Assembly (NCBI GenBank): GCA_003175935.1 | Contig: PSRI01000138.1 | Span: 1 to 64,000 of the forward strand | Source: Bacteroidota bacterium | GTDB taxonomy: Bacteria; Bacteroidota; Bacteroidia; Chitinophagales; Chitinophagaceae | Direction: 5' to 3' | DNA: 64,000 nt | Shown here: positions 54,718 through 64,000 of the stretch, in pieces | Position numbering within the stretch: the first letter of the stretch is position 1 | Layout: each line of letters starts with the position of its first letter | The notes under the pieces: generated by a model | What the model was told of the DNA's origin: nothing | Seen by the model: the letters and a program-made list of their open reading frames with translations, nothing else | Database searches by the model: none | Translations under genes and position numbers: made by a program

Positions 54718-57700
54718 ATGAAGAGAATTTTACTGTTTGTTCCCTTAATATTATTAGCGTTTAATAATATTTGGGCTAACAACGAGACTGGAAAACCGAA
54801 GTCTGCTTTAACAGCAGATTTCTCTGCTTCTGTGACATCGGGCTGTATTCCATTAGCTACAGTTTTCACAGACAATTCCACCTTCAACGTAGGAGATCCA
54901 ATTGTGAACTGGACCTGGGATTTCGGTGATGGTTCACCGATAGTGACAGGTGTCCAAAATCCTTCGCACACCTTCATAAATGATGGAACATGGGATGTCA
55001 AACTTACGGTTACCACGGCTTCGAATGCTACCGCTACAATAACTAAAACAGGATACATTTCTTCAGGCGCTAAATACACTCCGGATCTTGGTCCGGACTT
55101 TTCTATTTGCGACGGTTCCAACGCCCTGTTGATGGATAATAGTGGTTATACAAACGATTTTGAATATACCTGGTATGATGGTTCTGGTAATGTAATTTTT
55201 ACGGGTACCATGTACGTTTTTGTTAATACTGCAGATACTTATACTGCAGAAATTAATCACCTGGGTTGTATTGGGACTGACCAGATTGTGATCTCTTCAA
55301 GCCCTCCCTTAACTGTAGATTGGAATTATACGGTTCTTGCAAATTGTACCAATGTACAGGTTCAATTCAATGACTTATCCACCTTCTGCGGAGGTGGTGG
55401 CGGAGGAGCATCGTATACATGGTTTTTTAATGATGGAAGTCCTCCTGATAATACCCAAAATCCTATTCACACTTTCACTACGGGTGGAAGCCATACTATT
55501 CAATTAAGTGTGGATGATGGAATGGGTAATGCAGATTCAAAGGTAGTAACCATCAACCTGCCAAATCCTTCTGGTACTCCAACTGTGGATCTTGGGCCGG
55601 ATCAACATTTATGTAACGGATCTTCAATACAATTGGACGCGAATAATGAACCTGGTGCTACTTACTCCTGGTCTCCTGCCACAGGTTTAGATGATCCAAC
55701 TATCTACAATCCTACTGCATCTCCAACAACAACAACAACTTACACTGTTACTAAAGTTAAATGCGGAGTTACGGTTACTGATAATATTCAAATTATTGTT
55801 GATCCTGCAATTACCATGGATTTTGTTGCAGACAAAACCAGTGGTTGTGCACCGCTTGCCGTAACATTTACAGATAATTCATTCTCCTGCGCAGACTTTA
55901 TAACATCGTGGTCATGGGATTTTGGTGATGGAAACACTTCAACACTTTCTCAACCAACTCATACTTATGCTGCGGCTGGTAATTATACAGTAAGCCTTAC
56001 CGTTACTTCAATGGGAGGCGCTACTGCAACCTTATCTAAACCAAATTTCATTACGGTAAATAGTGCACCTGTAGTGAATTTAGGTAATGACACAGCACTT
56101 TGTATTGGAAGCACCCTGGTGCTTGATGCTGGAAATCCCGGAGCAACCTATCTCTGGAATCCTGGCGGAGCAACAACACAAACACTTACTGTTACAGGAT
56201 TTGTACCTACCGTTTATACGGTTCAGGTTACAAAAGGTGGATGCACAGCCAGCGATAATATCAAGGTAGATCTTAAACCTTCTGTAACTCCTGATTTCAG
56301 TTCACTGGTTGTTTCAACTTGTACTCCAATTGGAGTTCAGTTCACAGATATGAGTACTGTTTGTACTGGAAGTATTACAGGATGGAGCTGGGATTTCGGA
56401 GATGGAAATACCAGTACTGCCCAAAATCCATTGCATAATTATGCGGCAGGAGGTACTTATACGGTTTCTCTAACGGTAACGCCTAGTAGCGGACTTCCAA
56501 GTACAACAAGTAAGAGCATCACAATTAGCGGCGGAACTGGTATTAGTGTAAATCTTGGAAATGATACCGCCATTTGTTTAGGTACATCAATAACTCTTGA
56601 CGCAGGTAATACTGGATCAACATTCCTGTGGAGTACAGGCGCAACCACACAAACTATTTCTGTAAGCCTGCCCGGTAAGTATTATGTTGATGTAACGAAT
56701 GGAACATGTAGCGGATCGGACACTATTAATGTAACAATAAAACCTGCGGCAGTTGTAGACTTCAGCACATCAGTTGTTTCTCCGTGTGGACCTATAAGCA
56801 TACAATTCACAGATGCGACAACTGTCTGCACAGGCTCTATATCAAGTTGGAGTTGGGATTTTGGTGATGGTAATACTTCAACATCACAGAACCCGCTTCA
56901 CAACTATGCAGCAACTGGAACTTACAATGTAACCCTTACGATAGTGACTTCAACGGGTGTAACTTCTTCGACAACAAAACCGGTTACGGTTACAGGTGGA
57001 AGTTTGACCGTTGATCTTGGACCTGATCAAACAGTATGTAGCGGATCTTCCGTTACACTTGATGCGGGAATTTCTGGTGCGACTTATTTATGGAGCACGG
57101 GTGCAACTACTCAAACTATCTCAGTAAATACTACGGGTTCATATTCTGTAACAGTAACACAGGGTGGATGTACGGGATCTGACGCTGTTAACGTAACGGT
57201 TAATCCTTTGCCAACAGTTGATCTCGGTCCGGATGCAACAATTTGTTCGGGAAATAACCTGACACTTGATGCAGGTAATCCTGGTGCTACTTATTTGTGG
57301 AGCACAGGTGCAACGACTCAAACAATTTCGGTAAATACTCCAGGCACCTATTCAGTAACTGTAACATTCGGCGGTTGCAGTGCAAGTGATGCAATTAATG
57401 TTACTGTGAATCCTTCACCAACTGTGAATTTAGGACCCGACAAATCAATTTGTCTTGGATCTTCAACCATACTTGATGCCGGCAATGTGGGTGCAACTTA
57501 TCTCTGGAGCACTGGGGCAACAACTCAAACTATCTCTGTAAATACTGCGGGCTCTTATTCAGTAACGGTAACTGCTGGTGGCTGTAGCGCAAGCGATGCA
57601 ATTAATATTGGAGTGATTCCACCGCCTGTTGTGAATCTTGGTCCGGATGCCACTATTTGTGCAGGATCCAGTATGACACTCGATGCAGGTAATCCTGGTG

Positions 57701-60700
57701 CTACTTATTTGTGGAGCACAGGTGCGACAACAAGGACGATTGTGGTTAATACTGCGGGAACCTATTCAGTAACGGTAACGGCTGGTGGCTGTAGTGCAAG
57801 CGATGGTATTGACATTAGTGTCAATCCCGGCCCAACAGTAAATCTTGGTGCTGATCAAACAGTATGCAGTGGAACACCAGTAATATTAGATGCAGGAAAT
57901 GCAGGTGCAACTTATTTGTGGAGTACTGGTGCAACAACGCAAACCATTTCTGTAAATACAACTGGTACTTATTCAGTAACAGTAACAGCTGGAGGATGTA
58001 GTGCAAGTGATAATGTAAATGTCACTGTGAATCCAACACCGGTTGTTGACCTTGGGCCAGATGCTACAATCTGTTCTGGTTCAACGGTTGTGCTCGATGC
58101 CGGTAATGCAGGTGCAACTTATTTATGGAGCACGGGAGCAACCACTCAAACAATTTCGGTAAATACTGCAGGAACATATTCTGTAACTGTAACTAAAGGT
58201 GGATGCAGTGCAAGTGATGCTATTAATATTACAGTTGGATCTGCAATAGTCGTTGATCTTGGTCCGGATGCAACTATTTGTGCCGGTTCCAATATAACAC
58301 TTGATGCAGGAAATGTTGGTGCGACTTATTTGTGGAACACCGGAGCAACAACAAGAACGATTACTGTAAGTTCAGCGGGAACTTATTCTGTAACTGTTAC
58401 TCAGGGAACTTGCAGTGCCAGCGACGCGATCAACATTACAACTAAACCTGCTCCGACAGTAAATCTTGGACCCGATGCTACAATATGTGCAGGTTCAAAT
58501 ATTACACTGGACGCCGGAAATGCAGGAGCAACCTACTTGTGGAGTACTGGAGCAACAACCCAAACGATTGTTGTAAGTACTGCAGGAACTTATTCAGTAA
58601 CTGTAACAGCTGGTGGATGTAGTGCATCTGATGCTATAGATATTGCTGTGAATCCGCCTCCGGTTGTAAATCTCGGACCTGATGCAACAATCTGTTCCGG
58701 AACAAACATTACACTTGATGCTGGTAACGCTGGTGCAACATACTTATGGAGCACAGGGGCAACCACACAAACCATAACTGTAAATACGGCTGGCTCATAT
58801 TCAGTAACTGTAACAAAAGGTGGATGTAGTGCTTCGGATGCAATCAATATTTCAGTGAATCCTTCACCAAATGTGAACCTGGGACCTGATGCAACAATAT
58901 GCGTAGGAAACAGCATTACATTGGATGCGGGCAATGCCGGAGCAACCTACTTGTGGAGTACAGGAGCAACCACGCAAACCATTTCTGTAAACACTGCGGG
59001 AACCTATTCTGTAACTGTAACTGCAGGTGGATGTAGTTCAACAGATGCGATTAACGTTGCTGTAAATCCCGCTCCAATCGTAAATCTCGGACCAGATGCT
59101 TCGATATGTTCTGGCAGCAGTGTAACATTAGATGCAGGAAACCCTGGAGCAACATATCTGTGGAGCACAGGAGCAACTACACAAACGATCTCGGTAAATA
59201 CTGCGGGAACTTATTCTGTAACTGTAACTAAAGGTGGATGTAGTGCAAGTGATGCCATTGACATCACTACAAATACGCCTCCTACGGTAATGCTGGGACC
59301 TGACGTTTCAATATGTGCAGGTTCAACAGCGACACTCGATGCAGGTAATCCAGGGGCAACTTATTTGTGGAGCAATGGTGCAACTACTCAAAAAATAACA
59401 GTAAGTACCGCTGGAACCTATTCGGTAACTGTGACCAAGAACGGATGTACAGGATCTGATGCGATTAATATCACTGTGAAACCTCTTCCTGTAGTAAATC
59501 TCGGTCCGGATGCATCTGTATGTACCAGTACGAGTCTTACACTTGATGCAGGAAACCCAGGTGCGGCATATTTGTGGAACACTGGAGCAACAACTCAAAC
59601 TATTTCTGTAAATACTGCAGGAACTTATTCTGTACAGGTTACTAAGTTTGGCTGTACAGGTTCTGATGCGATCAATATCACAACAACTGCGGGACCTGTG
59701 GTTAATTTAGGTCCGGATGCAACTATATGTTCAGGTACAAGTACAACACTTGATGCCGGAAACCCGGGTGCGACTTATTTGTGGAGCACAGGAGCAACTA
59801 CACAAACAATTTCAGTAAATACTACGGGAACTTATTCGGTAACTGTAACCAAGAATGGTTGTACTGCAACAGATGCGATCAACATCACAGTGGGAAGTGC
59901 ACTGGTTGTTAATCTCGGTAATGACACGGCGATTTGCCTGGGAAGTTCAATAGTGCTGGATGCAGGAAATGCAGGATCAACATACTTGTGGAGCCCTGGT
60001 GGAGCGACAACGCAAACTTTGACAGTGACAGGATTTGCTCCGACTGTTTACACAGTCACTGTCACTAATGGTGGGTGTACAGGAACAGATAATATCAAAG
60101 TAGACCTTAAAGCGGCGTCGACACCACAGTTCACTTATGTTGTGACTCCGACTTGTGCGCCAGTATCTGTTCAATTCACAGACGCTTCTACAGTATGTAC
60201 AGGCACAATAACAGGTTGGTTGTGGGATTTCGGTGACGGAAATACGTCAACAGTTCAAAACCCGAATCATAGTTATGCAACCCCTGGTACTTACACAGTA
60301 TCGCTTACGATAACTCCGTCCAGCGGATTGCCAACTACAACAACAAATTCAGTAATCGTAAATGGTGGAGGAATCACTGTGAATCTTGGAAATGATACGG
60401 CCATTTGTTTAGGTAATACACTTACACTTAATGCAGGCAATGCAGGTTCAACTTATCTGTGGAAGAGTGGTGCAACAACGCAAACTATTACAGTGCTCTT
60501 CCCTGGTAAGTATTGGGTAGATGTTACGAATGGTGGTTGTTCGGGTTCAGACACAATTGTAGTTTCTGTGAAACCTCCGCTTGCTGTGAATTTTGGAATT
60601 GATAGTTCACTGGCAAATTGCACGCCTGCTGACATCAAGTTTACGGATAGCTCTAAAGTTTCTTGTGGTCAAACAATAAGTTCATGGGCATGGGATTTTG

Positions 60701-61527
60701 GCGACGGAAATACATCCTCACAACAGAGTCCGACACATACTTACAGTGCTGCAGGAAGTTATACTGTGCAATTAACAGTGACTACTAATACCGGTATATC
60801 AACTTCGCTTACAAAGAGCGTAAATATCACGAGCAAACCGATTGTAGTTAACCTGGGACCTGATACGACAATTTGCAGAGGCAACTCAGTCCAGTTAGAT
60901 GCTGGAAATCCGGGAGCTACATTCGCATGGTCGCCATCATCGGGATTGAGTGCAACAGATATTCAAAACCCTGTGGCCACTCCATTCAATACGACATCTT
61001 ATATCGTGTCAGTCACAAATTGCAGTGTAACGACGAATGATACTATAACAATAAATGTGAATAATGTATCCGGTCCTACCATTACCCAGCAAGGCAATGA
61101 ACTGATTTCTTCGGATGCTTCAAGTTATCAGTGGTATAAAGATGGCCAGTTGATTCCAGGAGCCACAGGCAAGATTTATAAACCTAAAGGATATGGAACT
61201 TATAAAGTAGATGGTGGCAGCTCGACCGGATGTGGCGGAATGTCTAACCCTTACTTCTATCTCTCAGATATAGGCTATTACCTTGGTGATATCAGGTGTA
61301 AGATTAGTCCTACGCCAGCTCATGGCCAGGTTTACCTGATCTTCTCCAAACTGCCAGTTAACCCGGTTAAAGTGACTGTGTACGACAGGGTGGGACGGAA
61401 GCTATTCATTACGAATGCCGTTAACAATGTTACTGAGCTCCATATGACAAATTACGCGAAGGGTCAGTACTGGGTTGAGTGTGTGCTGGACGACAAGAGA
61501 ACGATACTTCCCCTTATTACTCAATAG
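54718..61527 (+). CDS. Giant secreted PKD/repeat protein with T9SS-type C-terminus
   Basis: A 2269-residue exported protein. Signal peptide MKRILLFVPLILLAFNNIWA. Seven PKD domains (SWDFGDGNTST-type cores) lie at about residues 30-115, 198-290, 367-450, 525-608, 679-762, 1803-1886 and 1956-2042. Between and after them lie 21 units that open with (V/T)(N/D)LGxD, 14 of them in one uninterrupted array of 69 residues each (764-1729). Most units hold two Cys (TICSG and GGCSASD), possibly a disulfide. The last 75 or so residues (ISPTPAHGQVYLIFSKLP ... GQYWVEC) resemble a type A sorting signal of the type IX secretion system. Probably a cell-surface adhesin or filament; function not provable here. 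Monocistronic. Confidence 0.88.
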   Translation: MKRILLFVPLILLAFNNIWANNETGKPKSALTADFSASVTSGCIPLATVFTDNSTFNVGDPIVNWTWDFGDGSPIVTGVQNPSHTFINDGTWDVKLTVTTASNATATITKTGYISSGAKYTPDLGPDFSICDGSNALLMDNSGYTNDFEYTWYDGSGNVIFTGTMYVFVNTADTYTAEINHLGCIGTDQIVISSSPPLTVDWNYTVLANCTNVQVQFNDLSTFCGGGGGGASYTWFFNDGSPPDNTQNPIHTFTTGGSHTIQLSVDDGMGNADSKVVTINLPNPSGTPTVDLGPDQHLCNGSSIQLDANNEPGATYSWSPATGLDDPTIYNPTASPTTTTTYTVTKVKCGVTVTDNIQIIVDPAITMDFVADKTSGCAPLAVTFTDNSFSCADFITSWSWDFGDGNTSTLSQPTHTYAAAGNYTVSLTVTSMGGATATLSKPNFITVNSAPVVNLGNDTALCIGSTLVLDAGNPGATYLWNPGGATTQTLTVTGFVPTVYTVQVTKGGCTASDNIKVDLKPSVTPDFSSLVVSTCTPIGVQFTDMSTVCTGSITGWSWDFGDGNTSTAQNPLHNYAAGGTYTVSLTVTPSSGLPSTTSKSITISGGTGISVNLGNDTAICLGTSITLDAGNTGSTFLWSTGATTQTISVSLPGKYYVDVTNGTCSGSDTINVTIKPAAVVDFSTSVVSPCGPISIQFTDATTVCTGSISSWSWDFGDGNTSTSQNPLHNYAATGTYNVTLTIVTSTGVTSSTTKPVTVTGGSLTVDLGPDQTVCSGSSVTLDAGISGATYLWSTGATTQTISVNTTGSYSVTVTQGGCTGSDAVNVTVNPLPTVDLGPDATICSGNNLTLDAGNPGATYLWSTGATTQTISVNTPGTYSVTVTFGGCSASDAINVTVNPSPTVNLGPDKSICLGSSTILDAGNVGATYLWSTGATTQTISVNTAGSYSVTVTAGGCSASDAINIGVIPPPVVNLGPDATICAGSSMTLDAGNPGATYLWSTGATTRTIVVNTAGTYSVTVTAGGCSASDGIDISVNPGPTVNLGADQTVCSGTPVILDAGNAGATYLWSTGATTQTISVNTTGTYSVTVTAGGCSASDNVNVTVNPTPVVDLGPDATICSGSTVVLDAGNAGATYLWSTGATTQTISVNTAGTYSVTVTKGGCSASDAINITVGSAIVVDLGPDATICAGSNITLDAGNVGATYLWNTGATTRTITVSSAGTYSVTVTQGTCSASDAINITTKPAPTVNLGPDATICAGSNITLDAGNAGATYLWSTGATTQTIVVSTAGTYSVTVTAGGCSASDAIDIAVNPPPVVNLGPDATICSGTNITLDAGNAGATYLWSTGATTQTITVNTAGSYSVTVTKGGCSASDAINISVNPSPNVNLGPDATICVGNSITLDAGNAGATYLWSTGATTQTISVNTAGTYSVTVTAGGCSSTDAINVAVNPAPIVNLGPDASICSGSSVTLDAGNPGATYLWSTGATTQTISVNTAGTYSVTVTKGGCSASDAIDITTNTPPTVMLGPDVSICAGSTATLDAGNPGATYLWSNGATTQKITVSTAGTYSVTVTKNGCTGSDAINITVKPLPVVNLGPDASVCTSTSLTLDAGNPGAAYLWNTGATTQTISVNTAGTYSVQVTKFGCTGSDAINITTTAGPVVNLGPDATICSGTSTTLDAGNPGATYLWSTGATTQTISVNTTGTYSVTVTKNGCTATDAINITVGSALVVNLGNDTAICLGSSIVLDAGNAGSTYLWSPGGATTQTLTVTGFAPTVYTVTVTNGGCTGTDNIKVDLKAASTPQFTYVVTPTCAPVSVQFTDASTVCTGTITGWLWDFGDGNTSTVQNPNHSYATPGTYTVSLTITPSSGLPTTTTNSVIVNGGGITVNLGNDTAICLGNTLTLNAGNAGSTYLWKSGATTQTITVLFPGKYWVDVTNGGCSGSDTIVVSVKPPLAVNFGIDSSLANCTPADIKFTDSSKVSCGQTISSWAWDFGDGNTSSQQSPTHTYSAAGSYTVQLTVTTNTGISTSLTKSVNITSKPIVVNLGPDTTICRGNSVQLDAGNPGATFAWSPSSGLSATDIQNPVATPFNTTSYIVSVTNCSVTTNDTITINVNNVSGPTITQQGNELISSDASSYQWYKDGQLIPGATGKIYKPKGYGTYKVDGGSSTGCGGMSNPYFYLSDIGYYLGDIRCKISPTPAHGQVYLIFSKLPVNPVKVTVYDRVGRKLFITNAVNNVTELHMTNYAKGQYWVECVLDDKRTILPLITQ
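56071..56751 (+). repeat. Duplicated block, upstream copy
   Basis: Encodes LG unit - PKD - LG unit (residues 452-678). Its two LG units are special forms (WNPGGATTQTLTVTGFVPTV and LPGKYYVDVTNG) that recur in the same order downstream of the array at 59905-60582. Confidence 0.85.
57007..59904 (+). repeat. Tandem array of 14 units of 207 bp (69 aa)
   Basis: 2898 bp = 14 x 207 bp with no length variation. The consensus unit opens TVNLGPDATICSGS, continues LDAGNAGATYLWSTGATTQT and closes AGTYSVTVTAGGCSASDAI. Nucleotide copies differ at many third positions, so the array is old or diversified rather than freshly amplified. Confidence 0.95.
59905..60582 (+). repeat. Duplicated block, downstream copy
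   Basis: The second copy of the LG unit - PKD - LG unit module (WSPGGATTQTLTVTGFAPTV, PKD with WDFGDGNTSTVQNP, FPGKYWVDVTNG). It is 678 bp, against 681 bp in the upstream copy, and brackets the 14-unit array. Confidence 0.85.
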
Positions 61528-61560
61528 CCAATGATTTAACCCTAAGTTATAGACAACACG

Positions 61561-61588
61561 GGCCACCCCTCAGGGTGGCCTTTTTATT
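61561..61588 (+). terminator. Rho-independent terminator after the giant gene
   Basis: GGCCACCC (61561-61568), CTCA loop, GGGTGGCC (61573-61580), then TTTTTATT. Perfect GC-rich stem. Confidence 0.95.
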
Positions 61589-61746
61589 AGTTTTATAGGC
61601 TGAAAGCCAATACAGGCTTGAGATATCTCTATCTACAATTTTTGCACAGCATTTCGTTTATCTGAATTTTTATTTAAATTTATATGGATACCTATTCCGG
61701 TCCCGTGGAAAGCAATTAGTTCTTTATTTGTTCATAATTAAAACTT

Positions 61747-62133
61747 ATGCCCATGGTTACCGCAGACGTTGCACAGTTATCGAGAGAATGCAATACCTGG
61801 AGAGAGGCATTGCGTTCTCAACGCGAAGATTTCGCGCATTTGAACCACGAATTGCAGCAGGCAGCTGCATCCATTTCTGACCACGAAAGCCTTATTGAAG
61901 TTGAGCGTTATCAAAATCAGTTTCACATCCAGCTCATCAACATCCACGACCTCAAACACGCCATCAAATCCCACGAAAAAAAGGCCAATCTTCCACTAGC
62001 CATTAACGATAGCCGAACGTACGATGAAGTAATAACGGATCACGAAAAATTGCATGACGAGTACATGAACCTGGAACACACTCTACAGGAATTGAAAAGT
62101 GATTTCCACTTTTTCCTGGAACACACCCACTAA
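61747..62133 (+). CDS. Small helical (coiled-coil) protein, function unknown
   Basis: 128 residues (126 from ATG 61753). Almost entirely helical by composition, His/Glu/Gln-rich, with heptad-like spacing (LSRECNTWREALRSQREDF, then LIEVERYQNQFHIQLINIHD and EKLHDEYMNLEHTLQELKSD). No signal peptide or Cys clusters. It may be a small regulatory or stress protein. I recognise no family. It lies alone between the giant gene's terminator and the EF-G-like gene. Confidence 0.65.
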   Translation: MPMVTADVAQLSRECNTWREALRSQREDFAHLNHELQQAAASISDHESLIEVERYQNQFHIQLINIHDLKHAIKSHEKKANLPLAINDSRTYDEVITDHEKLHDEYMNLEHTLQELKSDFHFFLEHTH

Positions 62134-62163
62134 CTATTTGCTCAAATATTTTCACTGTCAGGA

Positions 62164-62188
62164 TCAGGAATGAATAAAAAATTCCTGA
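62164..62188. terminator. Hairpin after the small coiled-coil gene
   Basis: TCAGGAAT (62164-62171) pairs with ATTCCTGA (62181-62188) around a 9-nt A-rich loop. No T-run follows, so termination is possible but not shown. Confidence 0.35.
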
Positions 62189-62262
62189 CTGACCAAACTA
62201 ACTTTTCTCCACCCTGTGAATGCCAGACTTCAACTATTTCTCAATCTTAAAATTTGTTTGCC

Positions 62263-64000
62263 ATGGCTGCCGAATTTGATACTTCCCATGTGAAGAACGT
62301 TGTTCTTCTCGGTCACGCTGGCTCAGGCAAGACGACTCTTGCTGAGTGCATGTTATTTGAGGCAGGATTGATTTCCCGCCGAGGATCTATTGAAGAAAGA
62401 AATACTGTAGGAGATTATCACGAATTAGAACAGGAGAGAGGAAATTCCATTTTTTCAAAATTGATGCACACGAAATGGCGGGGTTATAAAATTAATATTA
62501 TTGATACACCCGGTTATGATGATTTTGTGGGAGAAGTAATTTCTGCACTAAGAGTAGCTGATACAGGCGTAATGCTGTTAAATGCTTCAATGGGTGTGGA
62601 AGTGAGCTCGGATGTAATCTGGCAATATACCGAACAATTTAAAACACCAATGATTTTTGCGGTCAACAAACTGGACCATGAAAAAGCAGACTTTGATAAG
62701 ACCGTTCAACAGGCAAAGCAACACTTTGGAAGCAATGTTGTGGTTGTTCAGTATCCTCTTCAACAGGGAGAGGGATTTCATTGCATCATTGATGTATTAA
62801 GAATGACCATGTATAAATTCAAGGATGCCGGAGGAAAGCCGGAGAAACTTGATATACCGGAAGAAGAAAGATCCAAAGCCGATCAATTGCACAAAGAACT
62901 TATTGAGGCAGTGGCCAGCAACGATGAGAGTCTGATGGAAAAATATTTCGACAAAGGAGAGCTTGATGAGGATGAAATGAAATCTGGATTGAAAAAAGCA
63001 ATGATCAACCATGATCTGTTTCCATTATTCTGTTTATCTGCAGAACGAAATATGGGTAGCGGAAGGCTGATGGGTTTTATAGATAATGTTTGTCCCAGTG
63101 CGAATGAAATGCCTGCTCAAATCACTAAGAGTGGAAGTCCTTTGCCATGTGATGCTAATGGACCTGCAAGCATATTCATTTACAAAACTATTTCAGAACC
63201 ACACGTTGGTGATATGTCATTTTTCAAAGTCTATTCCGGAACAATTAAATCCGGAATGGAACTCGTAAATGAAACTACCGGAGCATCTGAAAAATTAAAT
63301 CAGCTCTTTATTGTTGAAGGAAACAAAAGGAATAATGTAAATGAGTTAAGTGCAGGAGATATTGGAGCCACATTGAAACTTAAAAATACTCATATCAATA
63401 ATACCCTTCATGATAAAGGAAAGAATATAGAATTACAATCGATTCAGTTTCCTCCACCAAATATGAGCATTGCAATAGAAGCAGCTAAAAAAGGTGAAGA
63501 AGAAAAATTGGCTGCGGCATTGCACCAATTAAAAGAGGAAGATCCAACAGTTTTGGTAGAAGTGTCATCAGAACTTCGTCAGACCATCTTATACTGCCAG
63601 GGAGATATGCATTTGGCTGTGATCAAGTGGAAAATCGAACATCTCCACAAAGTAGATGTTAAATTCAGTCGCCCGAGAATTCCTTATCGCGAAACAATTC
63701 GCAGGATGTCTGAATCCGTCTATCGTCACAAAAAACAGTCAGGCGGTGCCGGACAATTCGGTGAAGTTCATATGAGAATAGAACCCTGGTTTGAAGGTAT
63801 GCCGGATCCCATTGGATTAAATGTTCGTGGCAGAGATGTTCATGAGCTGGCATGGGGTGGTAAACTGGTTTTCTACAATTGCATTGTAGGTGGAGCAATC
63901 GACCAGCGTTTTCTGCCATCGATTCTTAAAGGTGTGATGGAAAAAATGAATGAAGGCCCGTTGACCGGATCCTATGTGCGTGATATCAGAGTTTCAATTT
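62263..64000 (+). CDS. Elongation factor G-like GTPase, 5' part
   Basis: 579 codons are visible; the gene runs off the right edge. The GTPase motifs are G1 LLGHAGSGKTTLAECM, G3 IIDTPGYDDFVGEV (ordinary EF-G has DTPGHVDF) and G4 AVNKLDHEKADF. Domain II (about 310-400), domain III and the start of domain IV (YRHKKQSGGAGQFGEVHMRI) follow. The altered G3 motif and an effector loop reading ERGNSIFSK, where EF-G has RGITI, place it among EF-G-like paralogues rather than the main translocase. A role in ribosome recycling or a stress state is possible but unproven. Start ATG 62263 (MAAEFDTSHVKNVV). Confidence 0.85.
   Translation, partial: MAAEFDTSHVKNVVLLGHAGSGKTTLAECMLFEAGLISRRGSIEERNTVGDYHELEQERGNSIFSKLMHTKWRGYKINIIDTPGYDDFVGEVISALRVADTGVMLLNASMGVEVSSDVIWQYTEQFKTPMIFAVNKLDHEKADFDKTVQQAKQHFGSNVVVVQYPLQQGEGFHCIIDVLRMTMYKFKDAGGKPEKLDIPEEERSKADQLHKELIEAVASNDESLMEKYFDKGELDEDEMKSGLKKAMINHDLFPLFCLSAERNMGSGRLMGFIDNVCPSANEMPAQITKSGSPLPCDANGPASIFIYKTISEPHVGDMSFFKVYSGTIKSGMELVNETTGASEKLNQLFIVEGNKRNNVNELSAGDIGATLKLKNTHINNTLHDKGKNIELQSIQFPPPNMSIAIEAAKKGEEEKLAAALHQLKEEDPTVLVEVSSELRQTILYCQGDMHLAVIKWKIEHLHKVDVKFSRPRIPYRETIRRMSESVYRHKKQSGGAGQFGEVHMRIEPWFEGMPDPIGLNVRGRDVHELAWGGKLVFYNCIVGGAIDQRFLPSILKGVMEKMNEGPLTGSYVRDIRVSI

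Noticed and set aside
58590-58934. Antisense open frames across the repeat gene
   Set aside because: They arise from the biased codon composition of the Thr/Gly/Ala-rich repeats and repeat with the same period.
57007-59904. CRISPR array or non-coding satellite
   Set aside because: The 207-bp units are in frame, coding and lack short identical repeats with unique spacers.
1-64000. tRNA, rRNA, insertion sequence, prophage or att sites
   Set aside because: I found no cloverleaf, transposase, integrase or flanking direct repeats anywhere in the window; a dedicated scan could still find a short RNA gene.

Overview
The window looks like a chromosomal segment of a Bacteroidota bacterium, most likely of the Chitinophagaceae/Chitinophagales. 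The reasons are the AT-rich DNA, promoters that fit the TTG-N18-20-TAnnTTTG consensus of that phylum, a type IX secretion-type C-terminus on a giant PKD protein, sdhCAB with a single cytochrome b subunit, a 390-aa PurM, and an outer-membrane beta-barrel family typical of the group. Nearly all of it is housekeeping DNA. I saw no prophage, insertion sequence, CRISPR array, tRNA or rRNA.

Layout. 1-4957: isoleucine/valine operon (ilvD 3' end, ilvB, ilvN, ilvC, ilvA). 5103-15732: nitrogen assimilation block, with both glutamate synthase subunits (gltB, gltD), a terminator, then an ammonium transporter, an OmpL-like porin and a second ammonium transporter. 16123-18699: phosphoenolpyruvate carboxylase on the minus strand, the anaplerotic supply of oxaloacetate/aspartate. 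19074-24030: threonine operon (thrA fused aspartokinase/homoserine dehydrogenase, thrB, thrC), preceded by a previously unmarked 29-codon Thr/Ile-rich leader peptide that looks like an attenuator. 24857-28410: succinate dehydrogenase (sdhC, sdhA, sdhB), closed by a strong terminator. 28538-37151: a large outer-membrane protein, a coiled-coil membrane protein, an exonuclease-like protein, holA, ribF and purM.

37164-42224, minus strand: a BlaI-type repressor, an M56 metallopeptidase fused to an N-acetylmuramoyl-L-alanine amidase, and a MacB/FtsX-type permease. The repressor promoter carries two identical-pattern dyads (AACTA-N6-TAGTT) 20 bp apart, one exactly between its -33 and -7 boxes, so the cassette is probably autoregulated and may respond to cell-wall damage. 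The 3' end of the M56/amidase gene is followed, in another frame, by the tail of a TonB C-terminal domain, which suggests decay or a frameshift.

42395-52629: an FtsE-like ATPase, two glycosyltransferases, a small membrane protein, rpsO-pnp, prmA, plsY, an M48 lipoprotein peptidase, a YdeI/OmdA-domain protein and a CYTH protein. 52622-54568: dnaG, whose conserved N-terminus can only be read from a non-AUG codon. 54718-61527: a 2269-residue secreted protein with seven PKD domains and 14 perfectly spaced 69-residue repeats, flanked by two copies of a duplicated block. 61747-64000: a small coiled-coil protein and the 5' part of an EF-G-like GTPase that runs off the window.

The most interesting items are the threonine leader peptide, the BlaI/M56-amidase cassette with its operator architecture, the repeat structure of the giant surface protein, and the unusual dnaG start. 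All functional calls come from reading motifs by eye. No database search was possible.
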